NCBI RefSeq assembly: GCF_029168945.1
Contig: NC_083605.1
Coordinates: 72,682,969 to 72,746,968, forward strand
Source of the DNA: Cannabis sativa
Taxonomy: Eukaryota; Streptophyta; Magnoliopsida; Rosales; Cannabaceae
Length of the DNA: 64,000 bases
Reading direction: 5' to 3'
Of the stretch, positions 1 through 10,828 are shown one piece after another; position 1 is the first letter of the stretch; the number at the start of each line of letters is the position of its first letter. Below the pieces are notes generated by a model, which was not told the DNA's origin, searched no databases, and saw only the letters and a list, made by a program, of their open reading frames with translations. The position numbers and the translations under genes were made by a program.

Positions 1-159
1 ATAAGAAAGTAGCCAAACATAGGAGATAATGGGATATGCAATCAAAAATATTTTCCACCAAAGCATATATCACAAAGTTTCATTGTTATATTATATTTTA
101 GTATATACTTGAGATATAAGACATGGCCCCATATGCAAATAATTATACTCCTCATCAAC

Positions 160-291
160 AATCCAATCAATTTTTCTTTTCTTTTATTATTTTTGAGCAT
201 TCTTATTTAGTCTAACTATACCAATAATCCAATCAATTTTTCTTTTCTTTTATTATTTTTGAGCATTCTTATTTAGTCTAACTATACCAAT
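160..291 (+). repeat. Perfect 66-bp tandem duplication
   Basis: The segment starting AATCCAATCAATTTTTC at 160-225 is repeated without any mismatch at 226-291. Zero divergence in a non-coding, A/T-rich stretch implies a very recent duplication, or an assembly artefact at the same scale. Confidence 0.9.
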
Positions 292-1222
292 GTGCAGTGG
301 CAGCCCATAATTTAAGTGATTCATAAAAAAAAAAATTAAAACCTTTATATAAAAAGAAATGTGGTATATTTTTAATATCAATAAAAAAAATTATATTTTT
401 AAAAGGAAAATTTTTTTTGGATCCTTAAGTTGGATGGGGCATAAACACGTGTCTAACTCGTCTATGTCTAGAGTTAAACTTATTGATGTGTTAACTTATA
501 ATTAGTTAGCAGCTATTCATATTATTTATTAAATGAAATCTGATATTAAAATTTATTAATAATAGTATGTTATCTCTTATAGTGCTTAGTGCGGTAATAT
601 TAAGTGTTTATTAGTATTTTTCTTATTATAATCTAATGTCAAGATTAAAAGAGAGAGAAAAAAGAAAAATGCCACTTTGTTTGATCTTTTGGGAATCATA
701 AGAAAATAGTAGCCAAAGCAAGCAATGAATCAAGTTCTCAATTAATATTTAATTATTATGTTAGTGACATTGTGTAGATATAATGTCCAAAGTTTGTTAA
801 GTAAATTGAAAAATCAATCCCTAACTATACATGAACCGGCATTTTCCACTATAATCCAAAGAACCAGTCCATTAATCCATGGATTTCTTTTTCTTATTAT
901 ATATATATATTTATATTGTTTTTAATTTTTCTTCGATTGTACTAATTAATTATTATTAAAATAAAACTTATCACTATCATAAGATATATAGATAAGAAAG
1001 AAAACATAGGATTAATGAGAGTATACAAATACAAAATTATTATTACTTGATAATAATGTTTTAAAAATCAACAGAAAATATTGTTCCACGTCGTAACGTA
1101 ACACTTGATTATATTTATATGGTATGATTTTCTTATGTGATGTGACATTGATATATACGTACGTATAATCTTTTTTTTTTATTATTATTATTATTAAAAA
1201 GATAAATATTATATTTCTTAAA

Positions 1223-1249
1223 AATAATAATAATAATAATAATAATAAG
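1223..1249. repeat. (AAT)n microsatellite
   Basis: About nine uninterrupted AAT units. A shorter ATT run sits just upstream at about 1181-1195. Confidence 0.9.
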
Positions 1250-3187
1250 AGCAAAAGTTGTGATTAGTCAATTCAATAGTGTCATGCATTGTGTGAATTG
1301 TTCTAACTACTAACCTATAAAGAAAATAAATAAACATATCTTTATATTGATATATAAAAGGTATTTAATAGTTCACATTGTACTCGTGATGATGTAAACA
1401 ACGGGAGAAAATAAATAAATCAATGTCCTCTGTTTATAATTAGATGGGATTTGGAAATAATTGCCTAATTATTATGTAGTAATAATATATAGAAAGATAA
1501 TATTAATTTTTTAAAATAGTAATAATTTATAATTATACTCAATTTTTATAGAATCGTGAGAATTATAAAGTGTAATTGAGATAATTACTTGTAATAAAAT
1601 AGTTACTCTGCAATTAATTGGTTGAACAACACATTAAATCTTGTAATTATTTTAAATTGTATTCAATTTTAATTAGGGATATTGACACTAAAAATATGTA
1701 AATTTTATATTTTTTAATATTTAATTACAAAAAATTAAAATTTTAACCGTTACAAAATCTGAATTTAAATTTCCTAATTTTAATAGGTTTTACCGTCAAA
1801 ATTTCAGTTTTTATAGTTAAGTGAAAAAATATAAAATTTATGTAATTTTGCCGCTAATATCTCTTTTAATTACACAACAATTTTCTAAGGAACCCTTAAT
1901 TTTTTTTATTTATTTTTTGATAAAAGCATATTTATTTTTGAGACTGAATTCTAACTTCTAAGTATGTAATTCAAAAATTATAATATAAATATGCTTTTAA
2001 TTATATCCCAATTATATTGAGGCTCGCTACATAAGCAACTTAGGTATGTACTTAGAACCCACTTAATAGAGAGGACAAAAAAAAAATTATTTTAAAATTA
2101 TATAATTTTTTTTACTGATTTTGAAAAATATTAATTTTTTTTTTTTAAATAAAAACTTTAAAATATATATATTAAATTTCAAGATGAGCCTGATTACTCT
2201 CTGTATGCCTCTAGCTCAAGTGGTTAGGAACCCCTTAATTTTTCGAAGAAACTATAGATCACATATTACCTATTTTCATATATTAATTTTCAACTTTAAA
2301 GTAAAAAATAAAAAAGGGTTGGGTTTAAAAAGGAGAGTGTCACGAGAGTGTAGCTACAAAAGAAAAGGAACATGATTGAGTTGGACACGTGTTGGAGGGC
2401 CCTTTGGTCTTTACTCATTTGTGTTTGTGGTCGACTTGGGTAGCAACAACGACAATGACATTATTCACAAATTTTAGTTTTAATTATTTAGTAATAATAA
2501 TATCATCATGATGAATTTTATTTTATACCATTTAACAAATTAATTAATTACCATCATTTTTATTTATAGTCCATAATAATAATATATTAGTTCTAAAACC
2601 AGTATAGTAGACACTAGTTATTTATTGGTTATGATGGTCTAAGAGAATAAGATAGCTAGTTTTGAGTTGGGTGTGCACTAAGAATAGCATACAATAAGTA
2701 TTTATTTATATGATACTTTTAGCAATTATTATTAATAAATAAGGCATGTACCTATTATTCTAAATTATTTCATGTGAAATCATGTTCTTTATTATTATCT
2801 TAAACATAATTTGGCTCCAATAGATATGATCATGGGAAAGATATGGGTTTTATCTCCGATGACAGTGTACTTTTAAATTGTTATGTCTTTTGTACGGAAT
2901 GGTGACTCCTATCTATGTAAGTTTTGTATTTAAAAATAAATTTTTAGATATCATATTTTGTAAAAATGTATTAAAATTATACATTTGGATATGATTTTTA
3001 CTAAAATATGTATGCATGAATATGATTAAAATATTTTGTCGCTTTAAAAATTTATTAATTTTTTCCTCCGTTAACAAGTTTCTTTGATCTAGTTATTTTT
3101 TTTTTTAGTAAAAAACACATATGTTTTTTAATAGTTCTAATGACCCAATTAATTTTAGTAATTTTAAAAAAATTTAGGGTCCAAAGT

Positions 3188-3620
3188 TGTGACAGTCAGT
3201 AGTCCCGTGATCCGTAAGAGGAAATACCGGGTAAGCTGTGCAATCCCACATCGCCTGGGGAAGGTCAAGTGGGATGATTCTGAGGCTGTGTCGGTATGGG
3301 ACTACACAGTTGAAGAGAGCTTAAATGGATTGATTGGTACTACCTATATCAATAAGGTGCATCTTGTTTTTTGGTAGCCCATCTCGAAAGAACTCCACTG
3401 TTAAGCGTGCTTGGTTTGGAGCAATTTCAGGATGGGTGACCTCCTGGGAAGTTTTCCCAGGAAGCGTGCGAGTGAGGACAAAGCACGCTGGAAACACTCG
3501 TGTTGGCCTGTAGGGTCAGTCATCAATCCAGGAAGCAACCAGAGTGGCGTACTCGTGTATAAGAGCCATTTATTTCGTGGGTGTAAGGATCCAATGGAAG
3601 TTTGAAGCGGGGACGTTACA
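3188..3620 (+). mobile_element. Cassandra-type TRIM solo LTR carrying 5S rRNA sequence
   Basis: The element starts TGTGACAG and ends GACGTTACA, giving the TG...CA ends of an LTR. It is flanked by a perfect 5-bp target duplication AAAGT (3183-3187 and 3621-3625). Inside is a segment clearly related to plant 5S rRNA, including the internal RNA polymerase III promoter region. Cassandra elements are known for 5S-derived promoters in their LTRs. There is no primer-binding site, internal domain or second LTR before the TSD, so this is a solo LTR left by LTR-LTR recombination. At 433 bp it is a little longer than I would expect for Cassandra. Open frames inside it are not genes. Confidence 0.85.
3356..3455 (+). 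ncRNA. 5S rRNA-like domain inside the Cassandra LTR
   Basis: The stretch begins GGTGC like a 5S 5' end. It contains CCCATC, then AAGCGTGCTTGG (3403-3414, A-box region), then AGGATGGGTGACCTCCTGGG (3429-3448, C-box region), all in the order and spacing of plant 5S rRNA. The first third is much diverged, so it is not a functional rRNA gene. It could still recruit TFIIIA/Pol III. A second AAGCGTGC occurs just downstream at 3462-3469. Confidence 0.75.
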
Positions 3621-4159
3621 AAAGTTAACTTTTAAAATATAGCCCAAAGAAGTATAAATTATTTATGTGTAGTTGAAATTTCATGATTCTTGTAAGGACA
3701 AGTCTCGACTATATGATGATTTGGTGTTAAAGCACTCCCAATAATTTTTCTCTAAAATCTATTTTCTTAAAATGCATTACCAAAATATATTTTACTTCAA
3801 ATTTTTCAATATTCTCTATATATCTTAACATCATTTAAATACTATTTATTTAAATGATAAAATCAATAATTAATTAATAATATTTTCATTAAAAAATCTT
3901 TATTATAGAAAAAATATTAAGTTGAGGTGGATGACCTATTAATCTAATGATTACGGTAGATTTCAGTCAACTTAAAACTATTCCAGCTTTAATTTTTCTA
4001 ATCACTCTTGATCTCATGAGTTGAGTATATTAAGAGTTCTAAAATTAAATCTATGAATTTGTTCATGGCCACACACGTTCTTGCGTGTAATATCTTGAAA
4101 ATAAAATATGGATTTGTAACCCTAATTAATTCAATTAAATATTAATGTGAATATTTGAG

Positions 4160-5026
4160 TTATATATCGAGATCGCTCTTGGAGTATTCTTAGATTATCA
4201 CAAAAGAGTTCTATCGATAAAGTACTTAAACGGTTTGATATGTAAGATTGTAGACCAGGTGATATCCATATCGTTAAAGGAGACAAATTTTGTCTTAAAC
4301 AATACCCTAAAGGAAGCCTTAAAATTAAAAAAATGCAAAAAATTCCCTACGCTTCAGCTGTTGGGAGTCTAATGTATGCTCAAGTTTGTATGCGTCCAAA
4401 TTTAGCGTACATTGTTGGAGTGTTAGGCTAATACTTAAGCAATCCAGGAATTAATCACTAGAAAAGCAGCCAAAAAGATTATAAGATATTTGAAGAGAAC
4501 AAGAGATTACATGCTCACATATAGGAGGTCAGATCACTTTGAGATCATTGGATATTCTCACTCCGACTTTGCGGGATGCCAAGATAGTAGGAGATCCACT
4601 TCTGGTTACATATATCTGTTAGGTGGTGGAGCTATATCATGGAGAAGTACAAAACAAACACTCATAACTTCATCTACCATGGTAGCAGAGTTTGTTGCAT
4701 GTTATAAGGCATCCAACCATGGAATATGGCTGAGAAGTTTTGTTACCGGCCTGCGCATTGTGAATAGAATTGAAAGATTACTTAAGTTGTATTGTGACAA
4801 TAAGTCAGCTGTAATGTATTCTAACATCAACAAGAGCTCGACGAAGTCAAAACATATTGACACCAAGTTCCTTGTTGAAAAAGAAAGGGTACAAAGTGGA
4901 TAGATTTGTATAGAACACTTAGGTACAAACTCCATGATTATAGATCCCTTTACTAAGGGTTTGCCACCCAAGGTCTTTCATGGGCACATTGCTCGCATTG
5001 GTGTTTTAGATCATGAGGATATCTAA
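4160..5026 (+). pseudogene. Ty1/Copia pol relic (RT C-terminus and RNase H)
   Basis: The translation shows Copia hallmarks in order: an RT tail containing YASAVGSLMYAQVC and RPNLAYIVGVLG, the RNase H segment with GYSHSDFAG, STSGYI, GGGAISWRSTKQ, YCDNKSA and KHIDTKF, then a C-terminal tail with GTNSMIIDPFTKGLPPKVF ending at TAA 5024-5026. It is dead. There are in-frame stops after VLG and after VQSG (4901-4903) and a one-base frame change near 4460. Everything upstream of the RT tail (integrase, gag) is missing. A purine tract GTGGGAG (5032-5038) and a second one (about 5433-5444) follow the frame, the second immediately before a possible 3' LTR. Confidence 0.9.
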
Positions 5027-5444
5027 ATTCAGTGGGAGTTTGTCTTTATTATCCTTAGTGTGTTTTATTTATTTCATGAAATATGTGTATTTGGATATTT
5101 TTTTTGATCGGAAATTATGTTATTTAGTTTATTTCACTTTGTAAATTAAGTTAAGGTTTAGATCTCTATGAAGTAAAGTATGACCAGTTGAAAATTGACA
5201 TGAATAGATCACCATGCATGTAATTTTCATACCACATTATCATGATTGATCTATGTCATTTAACTATGTCGATATATGTGACCATTGATGAGTTTAGTTG
5301 TGATTGATACAACAAAAACTGCTTTGATCCTATGTTGACTAGTCAATGGACGAGATTGTACATGCCTATGGTTATGATGACAAAGTTATGAGCTCAATAA
5401 GGTTAACGCATTTATATGTATACATATGTGGCCCAGTGAGAGAT

Positions 5445-5935
5445 TGTTAAAAATTTATTAGGGTTACAATTGTATATATAAAATGTGTGTTGGTCATCAA
5501 ATAAATAAGTCAAATTTATGTGGTCTATTTTAGAATAAAATTTACGACTTAAGGGTATGATTGTCATGATTTTAATATGTGGATACCATAAGGATAATTT
5601 ATAGTTTAATGAGGGGCCAAATTAGAAATAGTCAAAAAGAATTAATTGTTGTTTTTTCAATTATTAATAAACAGGTATTGGTCCCCATTTTTGCATCGCT
5701 TCATATCGTATTATTTTCTCTTGTATCCCTATCACCAGGAGACTAAGGTTTCAGAGAAAAAAAATCTTTGATGCAAAAATTAGAAGATCATACTATTCAA
5801 AGGACGATTCAATGGACTACGGTACGCTTTCGCTATTTCTTAATTCTATTGTTGATTCTCATGAATTAATTAAGGCTAAATTCAAATTTTTAGTTGTAAC
5901 AAAACGTCGATAAAATTTGATAATTGTTGGGATTC
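5445..5935 (+). mobile_element. Probable 3' LTR remnant of the Copia relic
   Basis: A sequence starting TGTTAAAAATTT directly follows the purine tract CAGTGAGAGAT, as at a Copia polypurine tract/LTR junction. The 400 bp between the pol stop and this point would be the 3' untranslated segment. The right edge is not determined, because no second LTR is present to align. The end coordinate is therefore a guess. Confidence 0.4.
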
Positions 5936-6023
5936 AATTGATAAGAGCAAACTCCAAAGTAGTCAGCAATTGATATGAACCAAGGGTGAAAAGGTAAGAA
6001 TGCACTTGCATTCATATAAAATC

Positions 6024-6269
6024 TCAGCCAAGCACTACAACAAGGGTTTCGAAAAGTAGTGGGACATCCAATTCTCGGTTTCTTCCCCCTTTTTCAAGCA
6101 AGGAGTACTCGTATCTGATCAACTGAACTTGGTGTTCAGTAATAGTGCTGACAATAAGAGGCTTAAGAACAAAGCCATGGTCTCTTGGGTTCTCACTATT
6201 GGTGGCAGCAGTCAGTAAGTCAATTGTTATCACTTTTCCACTGCATGCCTTGTCTAAGTTCTTGGACAT
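6024..6269 (-). other. Unrecognised coding-like fragment, minus strand
   Basis: An 81-codon open frame on the minus strand has balanced amino-acid composition (contains TIDLLTAATNSENPRDHGF and LIRYEYSLLEKGGRN). That is unlike the A/T-driven frames around it, and the DNA is less AT-rich too. A second coding-looking piece lies upstream on the same strand (around 6270-6370, with NHDEYDPHISQYI) in another frame. I do not recognise a family. It may be a captured gene fragment or a decayed exon of a neighbour; its 5' side faces the EYA leader. Confidence 0.3.
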
Positions 6270-6569
6270 GGCATCGTAAGCTGTACACGGATATATTGGG
6301 AAATATGAGGGTCATACTCATCATGATTTCTTATAGTTCTCTTCATATGAGGCATTTTTGTTCTCAACTTAAGTCGCTCAACTTGGACTAGCTGAATCAA
6401 TTTAGCTCAAAACTGCTCCCTTCATCTCAGTTGAAGATATGCTAAGACAAAACTAGTTGGACTGCACCTTATAGGAAAGTTAGTCCTTAGCTTAACGACT
6501 CACATGAAAATCGTATTTTTGGTTTTCGGAGGTCTTAACAATGGAGTTCAAGGATTCCCAACCAGATTT

Positions 6570-6870
6570 AATGGAATTTTTATAAAAATACTAGATTTTA
6601 AGTAAAAATTTACAATTTTACTAGCACACAAAATCTTTTATAAAAATACTATTTTTTTTTATAAAATAACCGTAAAATACTAAATAAAACAATTAAAAAT
6701 AACAATAAAACAACTAAAAAATAATAATGGAAATAACGTATGAAACTTAACACAGTACATATTATAATAAATATATAATATTTTTGAAAAAAATTCTGCC
6801 TAACATTAAAAAAGAAAAACAAAAAAAGAAACTTTTAGTAAGTAGTGTAAAAATCTCTTACTTAATTTAA
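6570..6870. repeat. Dispersed MITE-like repeat, family A, copy 1
   Basis: A segment rich in short A/C words (ATAAAAATACTA, AAAACAACTAAAA, CTTAACACAGTACAT, TTTTTGAAAAAAATTCTG) recurs at 17218-17502 and 41866-42166 with the same order of words. The two other copies begin near GAGAAA(C/T)TTACAAAAATA. This copy is the most diverged. Confidence 0.6.
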
Positions 6871-6949
6871 GTACAAAAGGCCAATGGGCCACAACATTTG
6901 ATGGGCTTGATTAAGGGTGATAATGGGGTCGGCCCAGTTCAGTTCCTTT

Positions 6950-7069
6950 ACTCAGTAGTCATTGCCCCTTTTGGTTCTTTCAGTTCTGTTCAGTTCTGTT
7001 CATTTCATCCTATGCCAATGGCACACACCCAAAGAGATTCTTTCGTTGCTGCCTCTGCTAATCTACTGG
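6950..7069 (+). other. Predicted 5' leader exon of EYA
   Basis: A pyrimidine-rich, less AT-rich stretch ends at a GTACG donor (7069-7070). A plausible acceptor lies at 7365-7366, leaving leader sequence 7367-7435. An upstream ATG at 7018 would read about 23 codons across this splice and stop at TAA, giving a small upstream reading frame. The intron between holds a (TA)n run near 7299-7325. This is inferred from splice signals only. Confidence 0.4.
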
Positions 7070-7435
7070 TACGATTCTTTCCTTCTCCCGCTACTTCGAT
7101 TCTCTTATATGAATATGTATCAGTATGCATAATATATATGTATAAAATATTATATCTTCTGTACACTTTTATTCTCCACATGCAAATTGCAATTGTTTGA
7201 AATGGGCATATTCTTTTATAAAGTTGTGTAATTTGTATTGAATCTGTATTTTATGATTGCATTTGATGAACTGATGATGCAAATTGTAATGCGGTTTCTA
7301 TATATATACATATATATATATATATTTGATTGATGAAATCTGGAAAGTGGTTCTTGTATGCATCAGGTTGGAGAACAGCTTTAACTTCTATAGTTGACAC
7401 CAGCATAATACTTATTTATATATTTATATTAAGAT

Positions 7436-10400
7436 ATGGCTGAGAGTACAGCTGCAAGTATTACTGACCAGAAGGCAAAAGGGAAACTGACTGTATATAT
7501 TTGGGATATGGATGAGACACTTATACTTCTTAAGTCTTTGTTGAATGGAACCTATGCTGAGGCTTTCAATGGTGTAAAGAATGTACAAGAGGGTGTGGAG
7601 ATAGGAAAGATGTGGGAGAAACATATCCTTGACTTGTGTGATAACTATTTCTTTTATGAACAGGTAAGCTTAGCTTGAACTTCTATGACATTTTTCAGTC
7701 AGCCAATATCAGATATTACTCTTGTCTGCAAAGGATTTCAATTCTTCCTTTTTTCTGTATTGGTGATGCAGATTGAAGACTACAATAAGCCATTTCTTAG
7801 TTTGTTGAGTGAATATGACGATGGACGGGATCTTTTAGGCTATGATTTTAACCAAGATGGTTTTGGTTCTCTTGATGATGATGCAAACAAAAGAAAACTA
7901 GCTTATCGGCATCGAATCATTGCCGAAAACTATAAAAAGGTGAGAGCTTAATAAACATATACCTTAATATTCCATTGATTTTGTGTAGCAAAAGCCTACA
8001 TTATTGCTATAAAGGATCCAAATATGCAGTACGATTTATACCTATCCTGCATAAAAGCTATAAGATTTTCATTTCAGGGTTTGAATGGTGTTCTTGATCA
8101 AGAGTTGATGAAACAGTGGGATGAATTGTACAATATGACTGACAAATATACAGATGGATGGCTGTCTTCAGGTATTATATCCTATTATGGACATGGTTTA
8201 TTTCTTTTTCTTTTTCATTCACATAAATACATTAAGTAAGTGTTTTCAATCCTACACAATCTTTTAACATGAAATTGAAAAAATTAAGGCTTTGCCATCT
8301 CTCTCTCTCCAACGTCCAATATAATATATATTCAAAACATATTACCAGCTCAAAACCCAAATATTATGCATGATGTAATTTTTGTGCCATTATATGGCAT
8401 TACTAAATTGTGCCCCTGCTGGAATGATATCCTGGCTCAACATCTGATTGTGATGCATCAATAGGAGATCATCTAAGTCACATTCTATAATGCCATTATA
8501 AAACTCCATAATGAAGAAACTTATATTACAGTACTCTTAAATATAATACAGCAACAAAGCAGCCCCATTAAAGCCACAATGTCAATCACATGTTAACATA
8601 GAAAAGGAGAATTCTTTAAATTTCAATTAAAGTAATTTATGGTGGCCAGGCACTCGTTACTAATCACACATAAGGTCTACGATTCTCTTCCTCATGGGAA
8701 TTTTTATAGCAATATGCTTGAGTTTCTTGAGTCCCAAAAATTATAGGGTTCAAGAAAATAACCCAGTTTCAAACTTAAGTTTCCAAAGCTTGGAGAGTTT
8801 AGGGATATGCAGTTTGAATGCACATATTCGGCCACATGCATGTGATAATTAAGATCCTTCCAAATTCTAATTTATGAGCTAAATAACTGATGTAAGACTT
8901 TTAACTATGCTGCAAAAAGATTTTGTTTATGATGTAACTACCAGAAGATAGAATTTCCTGTTAAGGGAAATGAGTCTCTATTTAATCTAATTTTATTTGA
9001 TCATGGTTCTAACAATGCACTCATGAAACAATAAACTGTATGCTTACACAAAAATATAGAAAAGGGATATTTCTTCTTACACCCCCCGTTTCTCTTATGT
9101 TTATATTTCAAAGGACCTGATTAAACATCTTGAGTCTTGACCCCTAATGGTTTGTGCGGAGAAAATTTTGAGTAGGAAGAAGATAAGCACAGTGGGGTTC
9201 TAATTCATTGACATAATGGTTTTACTGTATTTGTTGCTTAATGATTTTTTTCTTCTTAACCTTTACTGTGCAATGTCTTAATGTAAGCTCGTACCTTCTT
9301 GGAGGAGTGTTCTGCTGGGAAGGAAGAATCATCTGTTGCCACTGCTGATGGGATAACCGACTCTGCTGCTTCAAAATCTCAGCATGTTAATGTTTTAGTG
9401 ACATCTGGATCATTGATTCCCAGCCTTGTAAAATGCTTGCTCTTTCGGTTCGACAATATCATAACACATGAAAATGGTACATTCCTTTCCATCTAATACT
9501 AACGTTTTGTTGTTTGTGCTCATATTAATCCTGTTCTGCTTTTTTGTTAAAAATGGTCAAAATTTGTCTGCATTTTTGGAATTTGAAATAGGTTAACAGA
9601 ACCTAATTTTTATGCCAATTGAAGTGGCAATGTGGTACTATCTCAGATACCAGTAATTGATACTATGTGGCTCAACTTTGTAACTAACTGGAATCTAAAT
9701 AATCTGGGGTGGTGATTATTACTGTGTGTGTTCAAATTCAGTGAAGATATCCGTGCTTTTCATTTTGTAATGTCATTTTATGTGTTCTTGCTAAGCATTG
9801 ATTTTGCATATGCCTATTAGACTATAAAAGTTAGCAGTAACTTGAGATGATATGTTGCATGATAGTCTGATATTGTTGAACGATTGTGAAGTTACTGCCT
9901 ACGCTATTTATTTTCTGGGATACTTATTGTAGACAGTCACTTTTGAACTACCAAATTTCTCAAATGAACAATGCTTAGATATCTATAGAACTATAATGAA
10001 GATACACAAGAACAATGAATAGTTTAGCCAGATCTATTGTACTTGACAACTTGTAGCTTAATTCATATCATCCAATAACCAATGTACAGTACCCAGTTTG
10101 TGGCAGACCTTCCGAGAATTATACTGATTGTGCACTTGAACTGTCGAGTCCTATTGTTTTTTCTGGAGCGTTGATGCTCATACTACTGGTGCATCATTCA
10201 ATAAAAATTAAACAACGAACAAGGAAAAATATTTTATCTTTCAGTGGCAATCTTAGTAATTTGTGGAATTCTTAGTTTAACTTGTCATGAATAAGTATAT
10301 ATGTAAGATTATTAACTGCTATCATGAAATTTTGCATTCACCTAGTGAAGGAATTAGATTACTATTTTTACGAGAATGTTAATGTGGCTAACAACTCAGC

Positions 10401-10828
10401 CTATTCTTTTCTTAGTTTGTAAATAAGCTATTTTTTGTGAAAGTAGTTGAAGAGGATGGACCTAATGGTGCATGTTGGATATTTATATGCACCACAATTG
10501 TCATTCTACTCTAATAGGTTAGAGAGATTTGATAAGTTCCTTGTACATGTCCTGACAAATTCTAAACTTTTCAGTCTATAGTTCATGGGATGTGGGTAAA
10601 CCTCAATGTTTTCAATGGATCAAAGAACGTTTTAACAGCTCAAGTGTCCGTTTTTGTGTAATCGGTGATGGGTGGGAAGAGTGTGAAGCTGCAGAAATTA
10701 TGCAATGGCCATTTATTAAAATTGATCCACGGCCAGGTTGCACCGAAAGGTTTCCTGGCCTCACACTGAAGACAATCGGATTCTATCTTTCTGTTGTGTA
10801 TGGAAATTCTGACCCCGAAGATGATTAA
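7436..10828 (+). CDS. EYA: Eyes absent homolog (EYA), HAD-family tyrosine phosphatase
   Basis: Five coding exons join in phase: 7436-7663, 7772-7939, 8078-8171, 9288-9476 and 10575-10828, giving 310 aa, close to my recollection of Arabidopsis EYA (about 307). The HAD nucleophile motif WDMDETL is at about residues 24-30. It is followed by the plant EYA signatures LLKSLLNGTYAEAF, EYDDGRDL, NKRKLAYRHR and WDELYNMTDKYTD, then the second HAD motif NVLVTSGSL in exon 4 and the acidic motif GDGWEE in exon 5. In-frame TAA at 7430-7432 fixes the start. The family are Mg-dependent HAD phosphatases acting on phosphotyrosine; plant members consist of the phosphatase domain without the animal transactivation domain. 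All catalytic motifs are intact. Introns 3 and 4 are about 1.1 kb each. The acceptor of exon 4 (ATGTAAG) lacks a good pyrimidine tract but is required by phase and homology. Confidence 0.95.

Larger units (their letters stand above)
1..3187. other. AT-rich intergenic DNA without a recognisable gene
   Basis: No exon chain or conserved protein is visible on either strand. The open frames here (for example 1012-1254 minus and 2121-2375 plus) are low-complexity translations of A/T runs. The only clear structures are a 66-bp tandem duplication near the left edge and an AAT microsatellite. A short match to a tRNA-like A box near 2206 stands alone, with no B box. Confidence 0.6.

Noticed and set aside
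2200..2240. tRNA-like A box (TAGCTCAAGTGGTTAG)
   Set aside because: No B box (GGTTCGANNCC) follows at the right distance and no cloverleaf can be drawn. At most a tiny SINE scrap.
3189..3605. Open frames in the Cassandra LTR
   Set aside because: They translate LTR and 5S-derived sequence. No protein family is involved.
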